From Kitasatospora sp. MAP5-34 (GTDB lineage Bacteria > Actinomycetota > Actinomycetes > Streptomycetales > Streptomycetaceae), in the NCBI RefSeq assembly GCF_029894335.1, contig NZ_JARXZC010000007.1, forward strand, positions 62,001 to 126,000: DNA of 64,000 nt, given 5' to 3'. How positions within the stretch are numbered: the first letter of the stretch is position 1; the number at the start of each line of letters is the position of its first letter. The notes under the pieces were generated by a model. That model was not told the DNA's origin. It searched no databases and saw only the letters and a program-made list of their open reading frames with translations. This document shows, one piece after another, positions 60,205 through 64,000 of this stretch. Both the position numbers and the translations under genes were made by a program.

Positions 60205-61206
60205 ATGGCCAAGAAGGCCGCCAAGAAGTCGCCGCAGCGCAGTCAGTCCACCACCGTCGCCACGGGTGAGATCCCCGTCGTCGGCGCCCGGGAGGACTGC
60301 CCCTGCGGTTCGGGTCGCAGGTACAAGGCGTGTCACGGCCGGGAGGCCGCGCACGCGGTGCAGGAACTGGTGCACCGCCCGTTCGAGGGGCTGCCCGGCG
60401 AGGCCGACTGGGTGGCGCTGCGCGAGCTGGTCCCCGCCGCGACCGTGCCGCTGAAGCTGACCGCCGAGGCGGCGGCCGGCGCCCTCGGCGAGGTGCCGTC
60501 GGTGACCCTGGCGACCGTGCTGCCGCTCGCCTGGCCCGCGCTGCGGCGCCCGGACGGCTCGATCATGCTCGGCCTGCAGACCCAGTCCTCCTCCGGCGAC
60601 CTGAGCCGGGACCTCGCGGACGCCCTCGAACTGGCGCTGACCACCGAGCCCGGCTCGCCGGTGCCCGCCCGCCGGACCGTCCCGGGCGGTCGCCGCCTGC
60701 AGGAACTCCTGGACCTGGACGCCGAGTTCGTCCCGGCCGTGCACACCGGCTTCGAGTTCTGGCTGGAGGACGCGGAGAGCTCGACCGGCGAGGTCGCGGC
60801 CTCGCTCGAGCGCGCCAACGCGTCCGCGATCCCGACCGAGAAGCTCACCGGTGTGGACTCCTCGTACTGGTGCGCCGCCGGGGACAAGAACCACCTGCGC
60901 TGGGTCATGACCGTGCCGGAGGAGCAGCTGCTCGACGCGCTGGCCCGGCTGACCACCGCCGAGCAGTCCTCGATCGGCCCGGACACCCGCCTGGTCGGCT
61001 CGTTCCGCGCGCACGGCCTGACCGTGCCGGTCTGGGACCTGCCCACGACGATGACCTCGGCCGACTGCGAGAAGCCGGCCGCCGAGTTCGCGGAGCGCCT
61101 GGCCGACACCCTCAAGGAACTGGCCTCGGCCGGGGCCGCGCCGCTCACCGCCGAGGAGCGCAGGGCGCGCGCCAACCTGGTGAACCGTCAGGTGACGCTC
61201 AACTGA
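60205..61206 (+). CDS. DUF5926 family protein with SEC-C zinc motif
   Basis: 333 aa, ATG 60205. The basic N-terminus (MAKKAAKKSPQRSQ) is followed by a SEC-C-type metal motif CPCGSGRRYKACHG (residues about 33-46, CxC...CH). The main body is the DUF5926 domain of unknown function (LEDAESSTGEVAASLERANA, GDKNHLRWVMTVPEEQLLDA). Conserved in actinobacteria; possibly nucleic-acid or ribosome associated by analogy with SEC-C proteins. No operon partner. Confidence 0.9.
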   Translation: MAKKAAKKSPQRSQSTTVATGEIPVVGAREDCPCGSGRRYKACHGREAAHAVQELVHRPFEGLPGEADWVALRELVPAATVPLKLTAEAAAGALGEVPSVTLATVLPLAWPALRRPDGSIMLGLQTQSSSGDLSRDLADALELALTTEPGSPVPARRTVPGGRRLQELLDLDAEFVPAVHTGFEFWLEDAESSTGEVAASLERANASAIPTEKLTGVDSSYWCAAGDKNHLRWVMTVPEEQLLDALARLTTAEQSSIGPDTRLVGSFRAHGLTVPVWDLPTTMTSADCEKPAAEFAERLADTLKELASAGAAPLTAEERRARANLVNRQVTLN

Positions 61207-61323
61207 GCCCCCCGAACGGGAGAGTGACTCGCGTCACATTTCAGCCATCCGGGGGAAATGGCCAGGTCGCACGCCAGATGGACAAATTGGCTCGGACGCG
61301 GATCTTTGTTACCATTTAAACAG

Positions 61324-61414
61324 TCCGGTCGCTGGTGCATCCCCCGTCGCCAGCGACCGGATCTTCCATTTCCGCCGACGTCCGGTGACTCTCCCCGCGC
61401 GGCGGAAAATGGAA
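61324..61414. ncRNA. Paired hairpins, candidate structured RNA or terminator pair
   Basis: Stem 1: TCCGGTCGCTGG (61324-61335) with 61350-61361, 12 bp perfect, loop TGCATCCCCCGTCG. Stem 2: TTCCATTTCCGCC (61364-61376) with GGCGGAAAATGGAA (61401-61414), one bulge, C-rich loop. Upstream TTGTTACCATTTAAAC (61306-61321) is strikingly AT-rich and promoter-like. The two C-rich-loop hairpins recall 6C-type actinobacterial RNAs but have fewer Cs. A double terminator between convergent genes is the plain alternative. Confidence 0.45.
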
Positions 61415-61482
61415 ATTCCCGGCCCGAATACCGATTCAGGACACCGGCGGAAACGCCTGCGGGCACACCGGCCGGAACGCTC

Positions 61483-62208
61483 TCAGAACGCCAGCCGGCT
61501 GCCGTCCGGCGCGGTCGTACTCGCCGCGATCAGCACCCCGAGCAGCCCGCCCACCTGCGGCAGCCATGGCCGGTCCTCGATCGGCGCGCGCACCCAGCGG
61601 ACGCCACCCGAGCCGGTCCGCGAGGGCGGCAGCACCAGGTAGCCGTCCGGTCCGTGGTAGCGCAGCGAGCCCGGCACCCACGACCGGTCGGCGAGCAACT
61701 CGCCGAGCTCCGCCAGCGAATAGGGCGCGACCAGCAGCACGTACCGGCCCGGAGTCGCGAGCACCGGTCCCAGCGGCACCCCGTGCAGCTTGAGGTACTC
61801 CAGCGCCCGCGCGCCCGCCTCCGAGGGCAGGCTCACCGCGCAGACCGCGTCCCCGGTGGCGACCAGCACCGACGCCTCCGGGCTGCGCTGCTCCCACCAC
61901 CAACTCACCATCCGCGTATCGGTGCTGGCCGCCAGCAGCGGCGGATCGTGCGGATGGCCCCCCGGCGCGGGACAGCACGGCTCCCCGCAGGAGCACGCCC
62001 CCGGCAGCCCCGGCACACCGTGGGCGCCCGGTACCACCGGCCAACCCCGGCCGGCCGCTGCCAGGGCGGCGCCCAGCAGGGCCACCCTGGCCCGGCGGCG
62101 ACCGCCGGGAAGCAGCAGCCACCCCCGCCGCAGCAGCCCGCACAGCGACCAGCTCCGGCGATGCCGACGCCGCTGCGACCATGTCCGTCCGGGGCGCGTC
62201 CGCTGCAT
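61483..62208 (-). CDS. Bifunctional DNA primase/polymerase-domain protein (prim-pol N-terminal type)
   Basis: 241 aa, ATG 62208 with AAAGGA upstream. After a basic N-terminus it has the prim-pol-like opening ALAAAGRGWPVVPGAHG, a zinc-like cluster CSCGEPCCPAPGGHPHD, and the strand ASVLVATGDAVCAVSLP. Streptomycete members of this length are probably not full primases, since no helicase or C-terminal domain is attached. The DxD catalytic pair is not evident. It is convergent with the DUF5926 gene through the paired hairpins. Confidence 0.75.
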   Translation of the reverse strand: MQRTRPGRTWSQRRRHRRSWSLCGLLRRGWLLLPGGRRRARVALLGAALAAAGRGWPVVPGAHGVPGLPGACSCGEPCCPAPGGHPHDPPLLAASTDTRMVSWWWEQRSPEASVLVATGDAVCAVSLPSEAGARALEYLKLHGVPLGPVLATPGRYVLLVAPYSLAELGELLADRSWVPGSLRYHGPDGYLVLPPSRTGSGGVRWVRAPIEDRPWLPQVGGLLGVLIAASTTAPDGSRLAF

Positions 62209-62696
62209 GGGCGCTCGTTCCTTTCCGCGACCGTTGGGCTCGGACCGTCAGACCGTGACTGCGACGAGGATGCGGCGCCACGGCAGTGCTGTGCGGTGCG
62301 ATGTGCAGTGCGCACGACATGAGACGGGCAGGGCCCCTGAGAAGGTCGGCCCCTGGAACGAGAATCCCTCATGCGACCAGATGGACGCCGCTCGGAAGCT
62401 GCTGGTTCCACCGTACGAGTGAGTGAGTGGTGGCCGGACGAGACAACGGCCACTTGAAGCATACGATCCGGACGGCTTCTTGACCCCCAGTCAGCCGGAC
62501 GCCGTCAGCCCGCCGGCCGGCGCCGGGCCCGCGCCTGTGCCACGGGCCTGTGCGGCGGGCCCTGTCATCGATCTGGACATGCCCCGATCGGCCTGTGTAC
62601 AAGTGGGTGATTGATGCCGAAGTAGAGAGATAGAAATCGTTTTGGCCGGTCTTGGGAGTCCTGCGTGACACGTACCAGTGTGTGGGGAGTTAGGAC
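62209..62696. promoter_or_regulatory. Divergent intergenic region before the PP2C-like gene
   Basis: 488 bases. A 100-codon leftward frame here (62369-62671) has atypical codon use and no ribosome binding site, so I do not call it. The relatively AT-rich stretch 62600-62645 is the likely promoter of the rightward phosphatase gene, with TTAGGAC before its ATG. Confidence 0.35.
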
Positions 62697-64000
62697 ATGA
62701 CCGACGCCAAGCCGCTCGATCTGCCGGTGTCAGGCATGCAGCAGTCAGGCGTGCAGCAGTCAGCTGTGCAGCAGTTGGCGCAGCATCCGGCTCAGCAGTC
62801 GGCTCAGCCGTCAGGTCAGCCGTCAGCTCGGCAGGCGGCCGGAGTGCAGGTCCCGTCGGCGGGACCGCTGTGGGTGGGGGCCGCGAGCGGCGGCGGCCGG
62901 CCTGGGGCCTATCCCGCGCTGCTCGCGCTAGGCGCCGAGCCCGGTACGAGCCTGCAGGACCGTTTGGCCGGATGGCTGTCCGATTTCACCAGCCTGCACG
63001 AGCACACCGAACGGCTCGCCTCGGCCCGTGGCCTGGCGGCCACCCTGGACGCCGTACTCGCCTCGGGCGCCGCCCTGCTCGGGGCCCGGCGGGCGTTGGT
63101 CACCACCACGGCACGCGGCTCCGGCCGGGCCGTCGGCCTCGGCCTGGACCGGTCCAGCCTGGGCGCGCTGGAGACCGTACCGGCGGAGCACGGCCCCTTC
63201 ACCGGCCTGCTGAGCCACCCCGTCCGAACCGGGCAGCTGCTGATCACCGACCTGGCGGCCGACCCGGGCGTCGGCCTGCGCTTCCGCGAGGTCGCCGCCG
63301 GGCTGGGCCTCGGCGCCTGCTACGGCCTGCCGCTGGCCACCACGGCGGACGGTCCGCTCGGCGCCGTCGTCTGGTTCTTCGACGAGCCCACCGAACCGGA
63401 CGAGCGCCGCCGGCACCTGGTCCGGCTGTACTGCGACCTCGCCGCCCCACTGCTCGCCAAGCAGCTGGAGGCGGACCGCGCCCGGCGGGCCGCCGACGCG
63501 CTGCGCCGGGGCCTGCTGCCCGACCGGCTGCCCGTCGTCCCCGGGCTCCGGCTGGCCGCCCGCTGCGTACCGGCCGAGCTCGACCACTCGGCCGGCAGCG
63601 ACTGGTACGACGCCATCGCGCTGCCGGACGGCTCGCTCGGGCTGACGGTCGGCAGCGTCTCCGGCGACGGCCCCGGCGCCGGGCCGGACTCCGCACCGGG
63701 CGCCGCGACCGCGATGGGCCGGGTGCGCGCCGCACTGCGGGCGTACGCGGTGCTGGAGGGCGAGGACCCGGTCTCCGTCCTCGGCGACCTGGAGCTGCTG
63801 CTCAAGACCACCGAACCGACCAGGTCCGCCACGGCCGTGTACGCCTGGGTCGAGCCCGACGAGCGCCGGATCACCCTGGCCGGGGCCGGACACTGCCCGC
63901 CGGTCCTGGTCACCCGGTACGGCGCCAACTTCGTCGAGACCTCGCTCTCCGCCCCGCTCGGCATGCTCAGCTGCTGGGAGGCCCCGGGTGTCGAGCTCGC
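62697..64000 (+). CDS. GAF / SpoIIE-type PP2C phosphatase-like protein (partial, runs off window)
   Basis: At least 434 residues, 3' end outside the window; ATG 62697. The N-terminal 60 residues are Gln/Ser-rich from a short DNA repeat (GTGCAGCAGTCAG-type). A GAF-like sensor (about 100-250) precedes a SpoIIE/PP2C domain starting LRRGLLPDRLPVVPGLRLAA, with SDWYDAIALPDGSLGL. The metal site usually reading GDVSGHG is GSVSGDG here, so one metal-binding Asp is replaced. AGAGHCPPVLV is the other family landmark. It could be an inactive regulator. Partner anti-anti-sigma factors would be expected for active members. Confidence 0.8.
   Translation, partial: MTDAKPLDLPVSGMQQSGVQQSAVQQLAQHPAQQSAQPSGQPSARQAAGVQVPSAGPLWVGAASGGGRPGAYPALLALGAEPGTSLQDRLAGWLSDFTSLHEHTERLASARGLAATLDAVLASGAALLGARRALVTTTARGSGRAVGLGLDRSSLGALETVPAEHGPFTGLLSHPVRTGQLLITDLAADPGVGLRFREVAAGLGLGACYGLPLATTADGPLGAVVWFFDEPTEPDERRRHLVRLYCDLAAPLLAKQLEADRARRAADALRRGLLPDRLPVVPGLRLAARCVPAELDHSAGSDWYDAIALPDGSLGLTVGSVSGDGPGAGPDSAPGAATAMGRVRAALRAYAVLEGEDPVSVLGDLELLLKTTEPTRSATAVYAWVEPDERRITLAGAGHCPPVLVTRYGANFVETSLSAPLGMLSCWEAPGVEL

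Noticed and set aside
62369..62671. 100-codon leftward ORF in the 62.2-62.7 kb gap
   Set aside because: Codon use is unlike neighbours, no ribosome binding site, and it overlaps the probable promoter of the PP2C-like gene.

Overview
The window is high-GC actinobacterial DNA, almost certainly from a streptomycete-type organism (Streptomyces, Kitasatospora or a close relative). The evidence is strongly GC-biased third codon positions, frequent GTG starts, a SigF/SigB-family sigma pair next to tadA and upp in the streptomycete order, rare TTA codons in the first codons of two genes, and an AfsA / butyrolactone-receptor signalling pair. Genus assignment is inference; no rRNA is present.

Layout. 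0.1-9.3 kb: a divergent EF-Tu paralogue, an MDR oxidoreductase with an AraC regulator, a translationally coupled DUF4331-TPR pair (the TPR gene has a one-base frameshift), a secreted protein and a WD40-type lipoprotein. 9.3-10.4 kb: a stand-alone SARP regulator facing a 59-residue TTA-containing peptide gene, with a textbook SARP operator between them. 10.4-31 kb: mostly conserved streptomycete genes: DNA glycosylase, an aspartate carbamoyltransferase paralogue, rhomboid protease, LytR_C protein, upp, tadA and its partner, sigF and a second SigB-like sigma factor, a tyrosine phosphatase, an SPFH protein, a large Ig-like secreted protein, tandem globins and four of the five tRNA genes. 31-41 kb: a PAS / pseudo-kinase / double-receiver protein, a scarred AraC-VOC pseudogene, an acyl-CoA synthetase, a DUF1906 protein, an EamA transporter, an Asn-rich secreted protein and a GlcD-type FAD oxidase.

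41.6-53.6 kb is the accessory island. It holds extra copies of three shikimate-pathway genes (EPSP synthase, shikimate dehydrogenase, shikimate kinase), a PhzD-like isochorismatase, an SDR, a HAD protein, an AtaL-like SRPBCC protein, an internally deleted transketolase, an IS701-transposase-like protein, two butyrolactone-receptor-type TetR regulators and an AfsA-type butyrolactone synthase. ARE-like operators sit in the two regulator promoters and there are two unusual tandem-repeat blocks. The set reads as a signal-controlled module feeding chorismate toward an aminated or hydroxylated aromatic product. However, no amidotransferase or assembly enzyme is in view, and several of its proteins have lost family catalytic residues.

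53.7-64 kb returns to conserved genes: a membrane protein, tRNA-Ser, an HtrA-like protease, a TPP riboswitch controlling a CytX-type pyrimidine transporter, GDPD, an anti-sigma-type ATPase with a His-Arg-Asp repeat insert, a DUF5926/SEC-C protein, a prim-pol-domain protein, and a PP2C/SpoIIE-like protein cut by the window edge.
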